A stretch of DNA of 61,879 nucleotides from Anaeromyces robustus (taxonomy: Eukaryota; Neocallimastigomycota; Neocallimastigomycetes; Neocallimastigales; Neocallimastigaceae), in NCBI GenBank assembly GCA_002104895.1, contig MCFG01000394.1:1-61879 (forward strand), read 5' to 3'. The notes beneath the pieces were generated by a model, which did no database searches, was not told where the DNA came from, and saw nothing but the letters and a program-made list of their open reading frames with translations. Made by a program: the position numbers and the translations under genes. This document shows positions 1 to 12,565 of the stretch, piece after piece. Every line of letters starts with the position of its first letter. The stretch's first letter is position 1.

Positions 1-555
1 AGGGATAAAAAAGAATATTTTCTGCTTCTATAAAGTATAATACTAATAATAATATTAAAACCAATATTAATATTTATAAAACAATATTAAGTTATTTCAA
101 AATAATAAATAAAATTTATACTATTATCTTATTATTTTTTATTTTTGTTTGATTATTACTGAAATTGAATAAATAAAATATTAATATATTGACTAAAAAA
201 ATACATTAAAAATATACTTTTTTTAGTCAATGTATTATTTAACATTTTTTATTCAAGTTATGTCATAATTTCTCTGATGATAATTGGTTCATAATTAAAT
301 ATTGTTATTTACTAATATTTTTTTATTCATATTAATAATAAAATCAATAAATAATTAAATAAAAAATTAATTAAATCTATATTTATTTTTTTAACTTTGT
401 TTTAAAATCGAGCTTCTTAATGAAAAATAATGAATTTTTATACATTATCAATAAGAATGCGTAAATTATAAAATATTGGATTCCAAAAAAAGACAATTAA
501 ATATAAATAATAGTTCATTAATGAATATATGAACATATTAATGAATAACTAGTTA
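1..555. other. AT-rich intergenic DNA with one hairpin
   Basis: No coding signal seen. A perfect 13-base inverted repeat (TTGACTAAAAAAA at 189-201, its complement at 218-230) encloses a 16-base loop and could be a small foldback relic. Confidence 0.6.
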
Positions 556-1110
556 TTGTTAAATATTTCATTTTCATATAATTTTTCACAATTTTCAATA
601 GTATTCCTTATCATAGAATTACCACTTGGATATTTTTCGCTAGTAGACCATAAATATTTATTTATAGAATTTCTTATATATAAATTATCATTAATAATAT
701 CTAATCTATAAGGAGGATATAAATTATTAATATCTTTATCTTTATATATAGTAATTTTATCATTAAGAATTAAAGAATCTTTATCTGTTAACTTTAATGA
801 ATAAATAGTTTCATAATAAATTTTTTTTTCATTTAGACATCTTCTTCTTAAATATATTTCTTCGTATCAATATAATTATTAATTTATAAACCTAAAGGAA
901 CCAAATGTAATGTTATATTGTTAATTACTATACCATTCATAGTATATAAAATATTACATTCATTATTATTAGAAATGATCTAATTATATTTTTTATTACC
1001 ATATAATTCCCATATAATTTTTTCATTATTTACTTTATTAATAATTTTATCATTTTCACTATCGTAATATATTCTCATATTTTTAATATTTTTAATAAAT
1101 GGAATACAAT
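556..1110 (-). pseudogene. Relic of an unrecognised protein with Trp-Ser-Thr motif
   Basis: Read on the minus strand, a nearly continuous frame starts near an ATG at about 1077 (MRIYYDSENDK...). It hits a TAA after about 32 codons, runs on for about 30 more, shifts frame near 870 and then stays open for about 100 codons to a stop near 550. The last part contains YRLDIINDNLYIRNS and LWSTSEKYPSGNS, which loosely resembles the repeating 'DNxLxIxxxxxxxxWST' rhythm of bulb-type (mannose-binding) lectin repeats. That assignment is a weak inference; no signal peptide is visible. Stops and a frameshift make it non-functional as it stands. Confidence 0.4.
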
Positions 1111-2390
1111 ATCATTAATTAACATGTTATTAGCAGTTAAAGGTAATTTTGTTTATATGTTAAAATAAAATAATATTAAATTAAAATTTTAATTATTAAA
1201 GTCATATTGATATATTGATATCATCATCATTTATCTAATTTATGATTATATGGAATATTTATTTTAGAAATATTTTCTTAATAATTTAAAATGATTTATG
1301 TTTATGTTAAATTTAAATTATTTTGATTTATTACATTTATGGCTAGTAATTTTAGAAATTTTTTATTTTTAAAGAATTAAATTTTTTATAAAATTTATAA
1401 TGGTATATAATTTTTATTAATACTTTTTTATATTTTATATTTTATAGTTATTAAATAATAATTATTTAAAAATATTTTTTTTATCTGTTTCTAAAAAAAT
1501 ATTATTATATATAAAATATATAAAGAATTGTAAAGTTTAACTAAACTTTATTTATTATAAAAATAACTTGAATATTATAACCCATTTTTCTTATATATAT
1601 ATATAATAATTTTTTTGTTTATCTTATATATATTATACAATAATAAATATTATTTTCTTATATATTTAAATTCATAATGTGAATTTTAATTAAATTTAAA
1701 AAAAATTTAAATAAAATTTCAAATTTGATCTTTAATTTTTATATATAAATATTATTTTTATAATTAAAAATTGGTATCATTACAATGTTTTAGTCTTCAA
1801 TAATAGAATTATTTAAAAATAAATAGGTCTTAGCATAGTAGAAAGATGGTGAATTATAATTGTCATTCACTTGTAATAATAATTAAATTTTTTTTATTTA
1901 TTATTTTACCATCCATTAATATAATTTATTTATTTATTTAATTTTAATATCACTTTTTATTAATAAAATGATGTTCAATTCTCTAAAAATTTTAATATAG
2001 TAGTGAAAACGATATATTCTCATATATATATGAAATATAAAGTTTTTTTTGTAATTTCTAATTATTCATAAATATATAAATAAAAATAAAGAAAAAATTA
2101 TTATTCATTAGTAAATTTGTTTTTATATAATTAAATTATATTATATTATATTATATTATATTATATTATATTATATTATATTATATTATTTATTTATATT
2201 ATATTATATTATATTATATTAAATTATATTATATTATATTATATTATATTTATTCATTTATTATTTATTTATTTTTTATTTAAATATATTTTTATTTAAA
2301 ATTTCATATTTAATCAATAAAAAATATTTAAATTTATATATTTATTTTATTCATTAATTATTATAAAATTATTTCATCCTTTCTTAATTT
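1111..2390. repeat. AT-rich intergenic DNA with ATATT microsatellite
   Basis: No coding signal. A TATAT/ATTAT pentanucleotide tract with short interruptions occupies about 2134-2252. The rest is low-complexity A/T. Confidence 0.7.
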
Positions 2391-2397
2391 TTATTTA

Positions 2398-2494
2398 TTC
2401 TTGTATATTTTTTATACAATTACTATCTTCAGTATTTTCTAGTTGTTTAATATTGTGTGATTCTTCTTGAATATTTTCTATGTATGAACATACA
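2398..2494 (-). pseudogene. Possible orphan last exon
   Basis: On the minus strand, an acceptor-like TTATATTAG is followed by about 32 open codons (VCSYIENIQEESHNIKQLE...) and a TAA. Composition (Glu, Asn, Gln, Cys) is more protein-like than the surrounding A/T. No partner exon was found upstream in gene direction, so this is at best a relic of unknown identity. Confidence 0.25.
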
Positions 2495-2499
2495 CTAAT

Positions 2500-4030
2500 A
2501 TAATAAGAGACCTATATGAATTTTTATTTATTTATAATTATTTATAATAAAAAATAAAAAAAATTTAAAAAAAAATTTATATAAATTTTTTTTACTATAT
2601 ATATTTTATCTTGATATTAAATATTTTATACTAGTATTGTATAAAATATTTTATACTAGAAAATACTTAATGATAAAAATATATTATTAATTAAATTATA
2701 TATATATAATATTTTATTATTATTCTCAATTATAATAATTTATTATTAATATATATTATTTCTTAAAGAATATTTTTCTTATAATCTATTTATATATAGT
2801 CATGACAATTATATTTTTTATTAAATATTTATAGATAATATTTTATTATATTTTTTTATAATTGTAATAATTTATTATTATATATTATTATTTTTCTTAA
2901 AAAATAACTTTTATAATTAATTTATATATAAATTATAGATATTGGTTTAAATAATGTTATAAGTATTGATTTATTTTAATTTGAATCTCTATTTATATAA
3001 ATAATTATTATTTTTAATTAATAATAGTTTTATATATATATATTTTATTATATAATAATATCATGTAATAATAATTTTTTTGTAATAATTCATAATTCAT
3101 GTAATATTTAGAATGAATGTGTTATTTTTATATTAGCATCTATTTTTCTTAGTATTAGATTAATTATTTTTTTTTATTATTAGATAGTAGATAGTTATTA
3201 CTTTATTTATATTTATTATAAATTTTTATTGTACTACATTTCTTCACTTATATATATTTAATATATATAAGATTTAATTTATTATTATTTAGATATGTAT
3301 AATTTTTAATTTTTTATTTTTTACTAATTTATATATAGATAATACTTAGAATGAAAATATTATTTTATATTAATTAGTGTTAATTAATATATATATAGTA
3401 ATCTAAGGATTATAATATTTATTAATATTTTATTATTAAAAACTTTTTATTTTCACTATATAAATATTATATATATTATTAGTTTAAATTCTTTTATGTA
3501 AAATTTTTATTTACATTATTTATAATATTCTTATCTTTTTTATATAAATATAGCCTTGAATATATTATTTTTGTTGATTAATTTATTAAATAAATAAAAT
3601 ATATTAATTAGAAAAAAATTATATAATATTTATATATTCTAACCCTCTTCAATTTATAATATTTTTATATTCTAACCATCACTTTATACCATATATTTTT
3701 ATATTCTTTAATAATATTTGCCTTTTTTTTTTTTTTTTTTTTGATGTTTTTTTTTTTTCATTAACTTTTTATTATTTATTTATACATTTTTATATTCTGA
3801 CATCTTCTTTTGTTTTATTTTTATAATTATATTATAATTATTAATACTATTTAATTAATTTTTAATAATAATTTACTGTATTTTTTTATATTATATCATA
3901 ATCGTAAAAAAAAAATACTTTAAAGTTTATTATTAAAATTTTTTATAATAAAGCTACTTAATTATTATAAAATATTTTGTTTTATTTATTTAATAGATTA
4001 AATATTTAGAAAATATTAAAAAATTTTTAT
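2500..4030. other. AT-rich intergenic DNA, nothing recognised
   Basis: Only A/T runs, a 20-base T-tract near 3723, and a short repeated phrase (TTTATATTCTAACC) around 3630-3680. No gene seen on either strand. Confidence 0.6.
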
Positions 4031-4040
4031 TTCAATTAGA

Positions 4041-5190
4041 ATTTAATCAATATAGAAAATGAAAAATTAAATGAGTTTAGTAATGTTAAAAATAGTATTA
4101 AAATTGTATTAGAAAATGAAAATGAATCAATTTTAAAATATTTAATTGATAATGATGTTAATATTAATTTTAAATATGAATATGAGGCAATTACTGATTA
4201 TGAATATGGTATTTATGATGAAAATCTTTGTGATGATAAAAAATGTAATACAAAATTAGAAATTAAAACACACTTGATTACTTTATTTGAAAAAGAAAAT
4301 GAATCATGGATACAATATTTAATTGAATATGGTGCCAATGTTGATTGTTAATATGAATTGTATGACTTTAATTGCCATCTTGATTATGATGAATAACAAT
4401 GTTGTGATTTTATAAATTGTAATTTAAAACTCCTTTAAGTATTTCATTCGAAAAAGGAAATGAATCTATGATAAAATACTTAATAGAACATGGTGCTAAT
4501 ATTAATATAGTGAAGAGAAAATAAAAAAAGTACCAAAATATAACTGTTAAAGATAAAAATAATTGTTATTTTAGTTTTGAATATGATAAAGAAAATATAA
4601 AAACATTTAATAATACTTATTCACTTTTTAAGTATTGCATGTAAAAATGGATTTGAATCATTAGAAAAATATTTAATTAATCAAGGTGTTAATGTTAATG
4701 GTATTAATAATAATGTCGATAAACCTTTATTTTTTGCATATGAAAAGCAAAATGAAACAATTGTAAAAATTTTAATTGAGCATGGTGCTAATGTTAATGT
4801 CGAAGGTATTAAGTTTGAAGAAATTTGTATATTATCAATTAAAAAAATATTAGTTGAGTATGGTGCAAATATTAATTGTTAAAATAATTTTTTTATCTTT
4901 ATCTATTGTATATGAAAATCAAAAAGCAAAATGTACCCTTGATAAAATATTTAATTAAATTAGTAACAATATTATCAACTTCAAATGTATATAAAATTTT
5001 AACCAAAAATAATATTTTTAATAATGTATTAATCATCTTTAAATATTTCATATTTATTTTATATTTTTATATTATATTATACATAACTTATATATATTAT
5101 TTTTTTAAGAATTGATTAAAAAATATATGGAAAAATATAATAATTTACTTACATGGCTTTTATTATTTAAACTATGTTATTACAATAAAA
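4041..5190 (+). pseudogene. Decayed ankyrin-repeat gene
   Basis: The plus strand carries recognisable ankyrin-repeat units broken by stops and frameshifts. Examples are ENESILKYLIDNDVNIN, ESWIQYLIEYGANVDC, NESMIKYLIEHGANINI, ESLEKYLINQGVNVN, NETIVKILIEHGANVNV and a last KKILVEYGANINC. Each is the second helix and loop of an ankyrin repeat with the usual 'L(I/V)xxGAxVN' ending. Ankyrin repeats are protein-binding solenoids and are greatly expanded in gut fungi. Several in-frame stops are TAA where the frame continues unchanged on both sides (NC*YE, DYDE*QC, KRK*KK). The start is uncertain; an acceptor-like CAATTAG lies just upstream of 4041. Confidence 0.75.
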
Positions 5191-5421
5191 ATTAATATAA
5201 AAAATAAATGATATTTACATTGGTTTTATATTAATAAATTTCTAAAGTGACAAATATATAAATATTTATATTTATATGAAATATAATTATTAAATAAATC
5301 AACTTATTATTTGTAATTCTTTGAATAATTTGTTATTGTAGTGGTTAATTTATTATTTTTATGATAGTGTAATGAATAACCCATAATTCAAGAAAATTTT
5401 TGGGATTAACATTTAGATAAT

Positions 5422-5690
5422 TTTTTTTATTTATTTATTTATGATCTACATATTTATTTATTTCCTCAGATAGTTCGATGGATAAAACTCTATCCTAGGG
5501 GATTTTGGTTAAAAAATCGGCTAGTTTAATGAAGTACGGAAAAGAAAGTTAATTTGAACTTTTATAAGGATGTTTAATTAAATGTTCCCCATTATCGAAA
5601 TACAGCTCTTCCAATGCTAAAGTTCCACCAAGAAGGAATGAAGGTAATTTATGGTTGAGAAATTTTTTATGTTCTAAAGAAAAGTTGTTG
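5422..5690 (-). pseudogene. GC-richer coding-like relic, unassigned
   Basis: This stretch is clearly richer in G and C than its flanks. On the minus strand a frame of about 85 codons is open apart from two stops and reads like protein (LGGTLALEELYFDNGEHLI, LADFLTKIP, LSIELSEEINKYVDHK). A competing plus-strand frame beginning at an ATG near 5478 carries three stops, so the strand call is not secure. No family was recognised. It may be a mobile-element remnant. Confidence 0.35.
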
Positions 5691-5699
5691 TTGTTAAGT

Positions 5700-7125
5700 A
5701 AAGAATAATTTCATATTTTTTTAAAAAATTTATTTAAAACAACAACGTAAATGAATAATTCATATGATAGTTAAATTGAGATGATATTTAATATCAAAAA
5801 AAAAAAAAAACAAATATTTATTTTATAACTATAAATAATATTTAAAAGATATTTTTTTTAGAATAAGGAAAAGAATATCCTTCTTAGTGATTTATTTACA
5901 TTAATATTTTAATAATACATTTAAATTCAGTAAATTAAAGATTAAAAAATAAATAAATATATATATATATATAAAAGAAAAAAATCAAAGATATAATAAA
6001 TTTCTAAATAATATAATATAAAAAACAAAGAAATAATATCTATAAGAAGATAGTGTGATTTATAATAAATAATTATTATAATTCTTACCCAAATAACAAA
6101 TAAAAAAAGACTTTAATATTGTACGAATTAAAAAAAATTAATATCTTTTTATTAAATATATTTTCCAGATTTTTCGTTTTTTTTTTTTCTTTTTTTTTTC
6201 TTTTTTTTTTTTTTTTTTAGATTTTAATACAAATTTCAAAAAATGTTCACTCATTATTCTAAGATTAAAAAATAATAAATACAAAAAAATATTTATTATT
6301 ACTTAGAACAATGATTTTAAAAAATGTAACAATGGTAAAAAATATAATATATTAATGATTAATTAATATATTATATTTTTATTTTGTTTAGGATGCCAAT
6401 TATTTTTTATTGTTTAATAATAATTATATAATTATTAAATATTTTTATAACAAAAATTGTTATTGAAAAATTTTTAATTAATATATTCTAATTAAATAGA
6501 ATTATTAAATAGTTTTATTAAATAATTATATTAAATACTTTTATTATATATATATTAAATAAAAATATTTAATAAATATTAATAAATAGTATATGTAATT
6601 ATACAAGATTTAACTTATGTTATAATATTTTAATAGAAAATATTTATATTTTAATAAAATATTACTAGCATAATTATAAATAAAAAATAAATTAACGATA
6701 TATTTCCACTATATGAATCTTTAATATTTTTTTTAGTATAAAGGAAGAGAATACACTTCCATGTTTTTTTTATTTATTATAAATAGTTAATACATTTAGA
6801 TTTAGTACATAAATAAAAATAGATTAAAATAAAAAAATACTATCTAAAAAATCTATAACATAAATTTAATATAAAGAATATGAATCTTTAATACAAATAA
6901 AAATAATAATTCTCTTTAAATATCAATAATATTGTACTATTAGTTTATATTATTAATGAAATTATTATCTAAAATTGGATATTCCATTTAGTCTTATCAA
7001 TTTTTTAGACTTAATATGTTAATAAATTTTTTTTGATTTATAACCAAAAGTTTCAATAAAAATGTATATTTTAATGAAAATAGTTATATTATTTATGATA
7101 TAGTCAAATTATCATAATTAATGAT
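5700..7125. other. AT-rich intergenic DNA
   Basis: No coding signal seen. T-runs and A-runs (5798-5811, 6177-6217) and short TA repeats only. Confidence 0.6.
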
Positions 7126-7423
7126 TATGATAATTTATTTGAATGATTATTAACATTAACACGGTTATTATAAGTTCAAAGGAAGCTTTCTTCCTGAAAC
7201 TAAGTATTTTATAGATAATAATTAAGATATATCTCTTCTTAATTTTTTTATTTTAAAAGTAAATGAAGGAGAAATATTAAAGAAAAAAAATAAATTAATA
7301 AATATTAATTTATTTTTTAATATTTCTGATAAAATAATAAACCTTGATTTATAATAAGGAATAATAATATCGCATAAAAACAATAAAATAAATAAAATAA
7401 TAAAAAATTTATTTATAAAAATA

Positions 7424-7490
7424 AAATAAAAATAAGAATAAAAATAAAAATAAAAATAAAAATAAAAATAAAAATAAAAAAAAAAAAAAA
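7424..7490. repeat. AAAAT microsatellite in PLC pseudogene copy 1
   Basis: Run of AAAATA units ending in a poly(A) tract. It is the short counterpart of the greatly expanded tract at 11063-11525 in the second copy. Confidence 0.85.
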
Positions 7491-7734
7491 CTAATTTCTG
7501 AATAATAATAATATAGTGTGATAAGAAATAGAAAAAACTAATACTCGGAATGGATTAATTTAAGAAAGAAAAAAAAGGTGATTTTAGTCGTAGAAGTGAA
7601 TACTAATAATAATAATGCAGTAGCAGAAATAAATAGTGATGGATCATTATTAGATATAAGTGAAAAGAAGAAAAAGAAGAATAAATAATAATTTTATATA
7701 AATAATAATACTTATAGAAGTTCACAAGAAATAT

Positions 7735-7772
7735 ATTTATATTTATATTTATATTTATATTTATATTTATAC
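7735..7772. repeat. TATATT microsatellite
   Basis: Six-base TTTATA repeat inside the PLC-like block. It is translated as KY repeats in the degenerate minus frame and also present in copy 2 at about 11768-11810. Confidence 0.8.
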
Positions 7773-8020
7773 GTAATTGACGATAGTAGTGATATTTTAT
7801 TATAAAGGTATTTGAGGATCAAGGGTATGTTATAGTATGTGTAGTAGGTATAAGAAAAAAAATTATAAAAATATCTAATTCCATATAGTAATTGTTCTTT
7901 AATATTTAAATTTTGAGTTCTTGCATAGGGCTTCACTACTCTAGCATTAATACCATATGTTCCACTATCATGAGTACCAAGGGATATTAATTTGATTAAT
8001 TTATAGATCGCCTGATACAT

Positions 8021-8386
8021 ATAAAATTAAAAAATTATTATTTAATTTTTTAATTTTATATATTATTAATATTTATCATAATTTTATTTAATTATGATAA
8101 ATAATTACAACTAGTTAAATTTTGCATTAAAATTTTTCCATTTATTTATTTATTTATTTATTTGTTCAAAATAATAAATATTTTAAATAATTAAAAAAAA
8201 TGACATAATAAAAATAAATTTAATTCTTAATTATCCTATAAAAATGAAAATATTTACTAAATTAATATTATAATAATATTATATAAATAATTATTTAATA
8301 TTAATATATTGATTTTAAAGTGATAATCGAAATTAAAATAATTATATTCATTCTATTCTTTGTTTTTTTGCTTCATTATTATCAAT
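8021..8386. other. AT-rich spacer, nothing recognised
   Basis: Only low-complexity A/T with a TTTA repeat near 8142-8163. Confidence 0.6.
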
Positions 8387-8806
8387 TTAAAAACCTTTTT
8401 CTTTACAAATTTTATCAAAATCTTCAGGTTCAATATTAAATTTTGATTTTAATTCGTCAATGTTATATTCCTTATTATCAATTAAGGTTTTTAAATAATT
8501 TATATCTTCTATGGAAAATTTTGAAAATTTTATTATAGTATCAATACTATAATTATCTAAAATACCCATCATTACTACTTCAATAGATCTTAATTGAGCA
8601 CCTTCCATTTTACCTTCATTTTTACCTTCTATTTTACCTTTCTTTATACCATCTTTGAAATCATTATAAGCAGCTGATTTTATATCAGACCATTGTTTTG
8701 ATAATTGTTCATAACTTTCACGAACATATTTATCTTTAGATAATTCATATAATGTTCCTCTAGCTTTTAAAAAATATGTTGGTGTTTTTTTAGTTCTAAA
8801 ATAACC
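8387..8806 (-). pseudogene. C-terminal fragment of Rpn-type PD-(D/E)XK nuclease
   Basis: An open minus-strand frame of 140 codons begins abruptly at GYFRTKKTPTYFLKARG with no start codon. It continues through VRESYEQLSKQWSDIKSA, a repeated K-E-G linker (IKKGKIEGKNEGKMEGAQL), and ends KFNIEPEDFDKICKEKGF. The E-G-K 'GKxEGxxEG' linker followed by a helical tail is the usual C-terminus of Rpn-family recombination-promoting nucleases/putative transposases, which are numerous in gut fungi. The N-terminal nuclease core is missing; the frame meets a stop upstream. An internal ATG at 8608 gives the 73-residue remainder. It sits between the two PLC pseudogene copies. Confidence 0.6.
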
Positions 8807-9017
8807 CTAGTTTTTTCTACTATTATAAAAAAAATATGTATAAAAGAATTTAAACTAATAATATATATAATATTAATATAGTAAAGATAGATTTTTTTTA
8901 GAAACATTATATATATATAGATAATTATTTATTTAATTTATATAAAAAAATTATTTATAATATATGAAAACTTTAAGGTATATACATATGAATAATTCAA
9001 TAAAAGTTGAAAAGTAT

Positions 9018-9330
9018 AATAATTTAAACTTTAAAAAAATATATAAGACCTTATGATATTACAAAAGATTTATTAATAAGAGTAGGTATTATTGAATATT
9101 TGAATATATTAATTGTGGATATAAATCATATTATTGGAGATGGATATTCCCATGGTATTTTAAGAAAAGAAATGTTTGATTTAATTAGAGGTGAAGAACT
9201 GAAAGAACTACCAATACAATATAGTGATTATGCTATCAAATATGACGAAAAAATAAATTCTGAAAGAGTCTTAAATCAAATGAAATATTATGAAAATTTA
9301 TTTAATAAAATAATCAATACTAATTATTGA
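9018..9330 (+). pseudogene. NRPS condensation-domain fragment
   Basis: The plus strand reads KKYIRPYDITKDLLIRVG, then LIVDINHIIGDGYSHGIL, then ELPIQYSDYAIKYDEKI, then NQMKYYENLFNK and a stop. This order matches the middle of a nonribosomal-peptide-synthetase condensation domain: 'xRPFDLxxxPLxR', the HHxxxDG core (here NHIIGDG, first His replaced by Asn) and 'PxQYxDYAxWxx...YW'. No ATG precedes it; the frame can only be opened at TTG 9100 or by readthrough. The remaining domains (adenylation, carrier) are absent. Such synthetases in gut fungi are thought to be of bacterial origin. This is an orphan fragment of about 100 residues out of a domain of about 450. Confidence 0.7.
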
Positions 9331-9477
9331 TTTCATTTAATCAAAAATGTAAAAAAAAATAAGAATAATAAATATTTTTATAAAAAGTTTATAATTTTGT
9401 ATATTATTTATTATTATTTATTAAATATATATATTTATTATATAATTTAAAATAATTATAATATCAATGTATTATAA

Positions 9478-9594
9478 TAAAGAGAGCATTCATTACCCAA
9501 TTCCTAAAGTTATTGGTAATTTAATAAATTTTGAGAAGTTGTAGATATTAATTTTTTAAATTAAATTTAAATAAAATTTTCATTATTTTATTGC

Positions 9595-9638
<44 letters not shown>

Positions 9639-9960
9639 TAATTATATTTATTCAAAAATATGAAAAATACTTTATATAAATTAATATTTAGTTTATTATT
9701 ATAAAATATATATATATTTTATTTAAAATATTTTGAATAGAAATATATTACAATGTAGAGACTTGTCAGTTAATAAATTACTACTTTTCCTGAAGAAATT
9801 GGTAATATAATTAATATTTAACAATATTAATTATATTATTTATTAATGATTATTTTTTTAATATGAAAATAATAATAAATATAAATAAATAAAAAATATT
9901 AAAAAGTAATAATACTCTAATAATAATATTTTAGGTTACAATTAAATGTACAATCATTTT
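9478..9960 (+). pseudogene. Leucine-rich-repeat gene relic
   Basis: Two separated phrases resemble single LRR exons: HYPIPKVIGNLINFEKL at about 9490-9541, ending at a GTAG-type donor, and RDLSVNK...TTTTCCTGAAGAAATTGG (PEEIG with a frame slip) at about 9757-9805. The style (IPxxIGNLxNLExL, then a splice donor) is the same as the LRR gene at 26.5-28.6 kb. The retroelement tail at 9542-9643 is inserted right after the first phrase. No start, no complete gene. Confidence 0.45.
9542..9643 (+). mobile_element. 5'-truncated poly(A) retroelement tail with target duplication
   Basis: A body of about 43 bases (9554-9596, ending ATTTTATTGCC) is followed by about 35 A residues. The unit is flanked by a direct repeat TAGATATTAATT at 9542-9553 and 9632-9643. 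The same 3' end, beginning TTTTTAAATTAAATTTAA and ending ATTGCC plus poly(A), terminates the longer element at 53691-54167. Target duplication plus poly(A) plus a shared 3' end is the mark of target-primed reverse transcription (non-LTR retrotransposon or a SINE borrowing its tail). Confidence 0.8.
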
Positions 9961-10720
9961 TATAGTAATATATGATAATATTAATTTTTAATTAAAAATT
10001 CAGACTATAAATAATAAATAAATAATAAATAAATAAGCCATAATAATGAATCATAATAATATATTTTATTATTTATATTATTTATATTATTTATTTATTA
10101 ATTATACTTAATCCATTATTTATATTTTATTAATTATATTGTTCTATAGTATATATTCAATAATATTACTATTAACACCAGAACCAAGACTTAGAAAATA
10201 AATGAAGATTCTAAAACATAGATGATGCAAGATTATTAAATATTACTCAAGATAAAATTAAATAAATCATAAAAAATAAAGGGAATATATTGGATGTAAT
10301 ATAGAAGTAAGAAGAATTGATAACTGAATTTCAAATTTCATTCAAAGTATGATAAATATAAAAATAGCTTTTTATCTTCAAATGATGTAAAAAAAAAATA
10401 AATTATTAAAAGACAATATTGTAACCTTTATAATTTATTTCGCAATATCAACTATTACAATTAATTTTTGACAACGGAAATATTGGATTACTAGATTCTA
10501 TTCTTTAATAAAAAGGAAAAATCTATATTTTAAGAAAAGTAAAAATATTGCATGTGGAGAATATTATTTATTTATTTTTTTTATTTATTATTTTTTTATT
10601 TTTAATTTTTTATTTTTTATTTTTATATTTTTTATTTTTATATTTTTTTATTTTTTATATTTAAACTCTTTCACACAATTATTCCTATCATTTCTATTAA
10701 TTCCATGGTTTGAAAACACT
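9650..10720. other. AT-rich DNA with faint coding relic
   Basis: Apart from the LRR phrase noted separately, 10208-10345 has a plus-strand frame (NIDDARLLNITQDKIK, then IIKNKGNILDVI) interrupted by stops. It may be a gene relic, but I could not assign it. Short ATTT repeats at 10566-10660. Confidence 0.35.
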
Positions 10721-10867
10721 ATAATTTATTTAAATGATTATTAACATTAACACGGTTATTATAAGTTCAAAGGAAGCTTTTTTCCTGAAACTAAGTATTT
10801 TATAGATAATAATATAGATATATCTTTTCTTAATTTTTTTATTTTAAAAGTAAATGAAGGAGAAATA

Positions 10868-10989
<122 letters not shown>

Positions 10990-11062
10990 ATTAATTTATT
11001 TTTTAATATTTCTGATAAAATAATAAACCTTGATTTATAATAAAGAATAATAATATCGCATA

Positions 11063-11486
11063 AAAATAAAATAAAATAAAATAAAATAAAATAAAATAAA
11101 ATAAAATAAAATAAAATAAAATAAAATAAAATAAAATAAAATAAAATAAAATAAAATAAAATAAAATAAAATAAAATAAAATAAAATAAAATAAAATAAA
11201 ATAAAATAAAATAAAATAAAATAAAATAAAATAAAATAAAATAAAATAAAATAAAATAAAATAAAATAAAATAAAATAAAATAAAATAAAATAAAATAAA
11301 ATAAAATAAAATAAAATAAAATAAAATAAAATAAAATAAAATAAAATAAAATAAAATAAAATAAAATAAAATAAAATAAAATAAAATAAAATAAAATAAA
11401 ATAAAATAAAATAAAATAAAATAAAATAAAATAAAATAAAATAAAATAAAATAAAATAAAATAAAATAAAATAAAATAAAATAAAA

Positions 11487-11525
<39 letters not shown>
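11063..11525. repeat. AAAAT pentanucleotide array with poly(A) end
   Basis: Roughly 84 nearly perfect AAAAT units (about 420 bases) followed by about 40 A residues. It is the expanded form of the tract at 7424-7490. Confidence 0.95.
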
Positions 11526-11527
<2 letters not shown>

Positions 11528-12565
11528 AATTTCTGAATAATAATATAGAGTGATAAGAAATAGATAAAACTAATACTCGGAATGGATTAATTTAAGAAAG
11601 AAAAAAAAAAGGTGATTTTAGTCATAGAAGTGAATACTAATAATAATAATGCAGTAGCAGAATAAATAGTGATGGATCATTATTAGATATAAGTGAAAAT
11701 AAGAAAAAGAAGAATAAATAATAATTTTATATAAATAAATAATACTTATAGAAGTTCACAAGAAATATATTTATATTTATATTTATATTTATATTTATAT
11801 TTATATTTATACGCAATTGGCGATAGTAGTGGTATTTTATTATAAACGTATTTGAGGATCAAGGATATGTTATAGTATGTGTAGTAGGTATAAGGAAAAA
11901 AAATTATAAAAATATCGTAATTGTTTTTTAATATTTAAATTTTGAGTTCTTGCATAAGGATTCACTACTCTAGCATTAATACCATATGTTCCATTATCAT
12001 AAGTACCAAGGGATACTAATTTGATTAATTTTTAGATCGCCTGATACATCCATTCATCTATCTACTCTCATAATTATAGGATTCAATATTACACTAACTA
12101 AATTTCAGTTAAAACAAGGTTATTATCTAAATCGATATCATAATAACGTGTTCTTTTGTAACTAACACTTTACCATTAATTACATTATTTCATTTTTTAT
12201 TTGTAAGATAACATTGTTCAGAATTAATATTCATATATCCTTTAACATCCCAATCTTTAGGATTAAATATACCTGAAAAAATCCATAATCTATAAATTCA
12301 CTTTTTTATAATAACAATCTTTTAAAACATTCCATGTTAAAATAAATCCGTTTGATTTTAAGTATTTTACACAGATGTACCTTTACTTGTAGCGCAATAG
12401 ATAAAATTAACTAATACGATTGTGACAAAAATAAATAGTTATTTCATTTTTAAATTTAAAAAAAAAAAATATTAATACATTTATTTTGATTTATATATAC
12501 TATTAGTTTATTTTATTATTTTTTGTATCACCTTTTAATCATTTTTTCTTTTTGTATCACTTTTC

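Larger units (their letters stand above)
7130..8020 (-). pseudogene. PI-PLC X-domain-like pseudogene, copy 1
   Basis: Minus strand. The N-terminal part (7712-8020) reads LISLGTHDSGTYGINARVV, then YARTQNLNIKEQLLYGIRYF, then TYYNIPLILKYLYNKI. This matches the start of phosphatidylinositol-specific phospholipase C X-type domains (SxPGTHDSxxYG, ARTQxLxIxEQLxxGIRYFD, YxxHxxP). The first catalytic His (GTHDS) is kept, but the family's second His position reads Tyr in TYYNIP. Further downstream in gene direction (7128-7290) are relic codons FNISPSFTFKIKKLRRDIS, a TAA, then LSIKYLVSGRKLPLNL, probably a C-terminal segment. Microsatellites and stops separate the parts. The whole block is duplicated at 10721-12048. 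These enzymes cleave phosphoinositides or GPI anchors; this copy is dead. Confidence 0.65.

Noticed and set aside
11063-11525. CRISPR-like or satellite array
   Set aside because: Pure pentanucleotide microsatellite without spacers.
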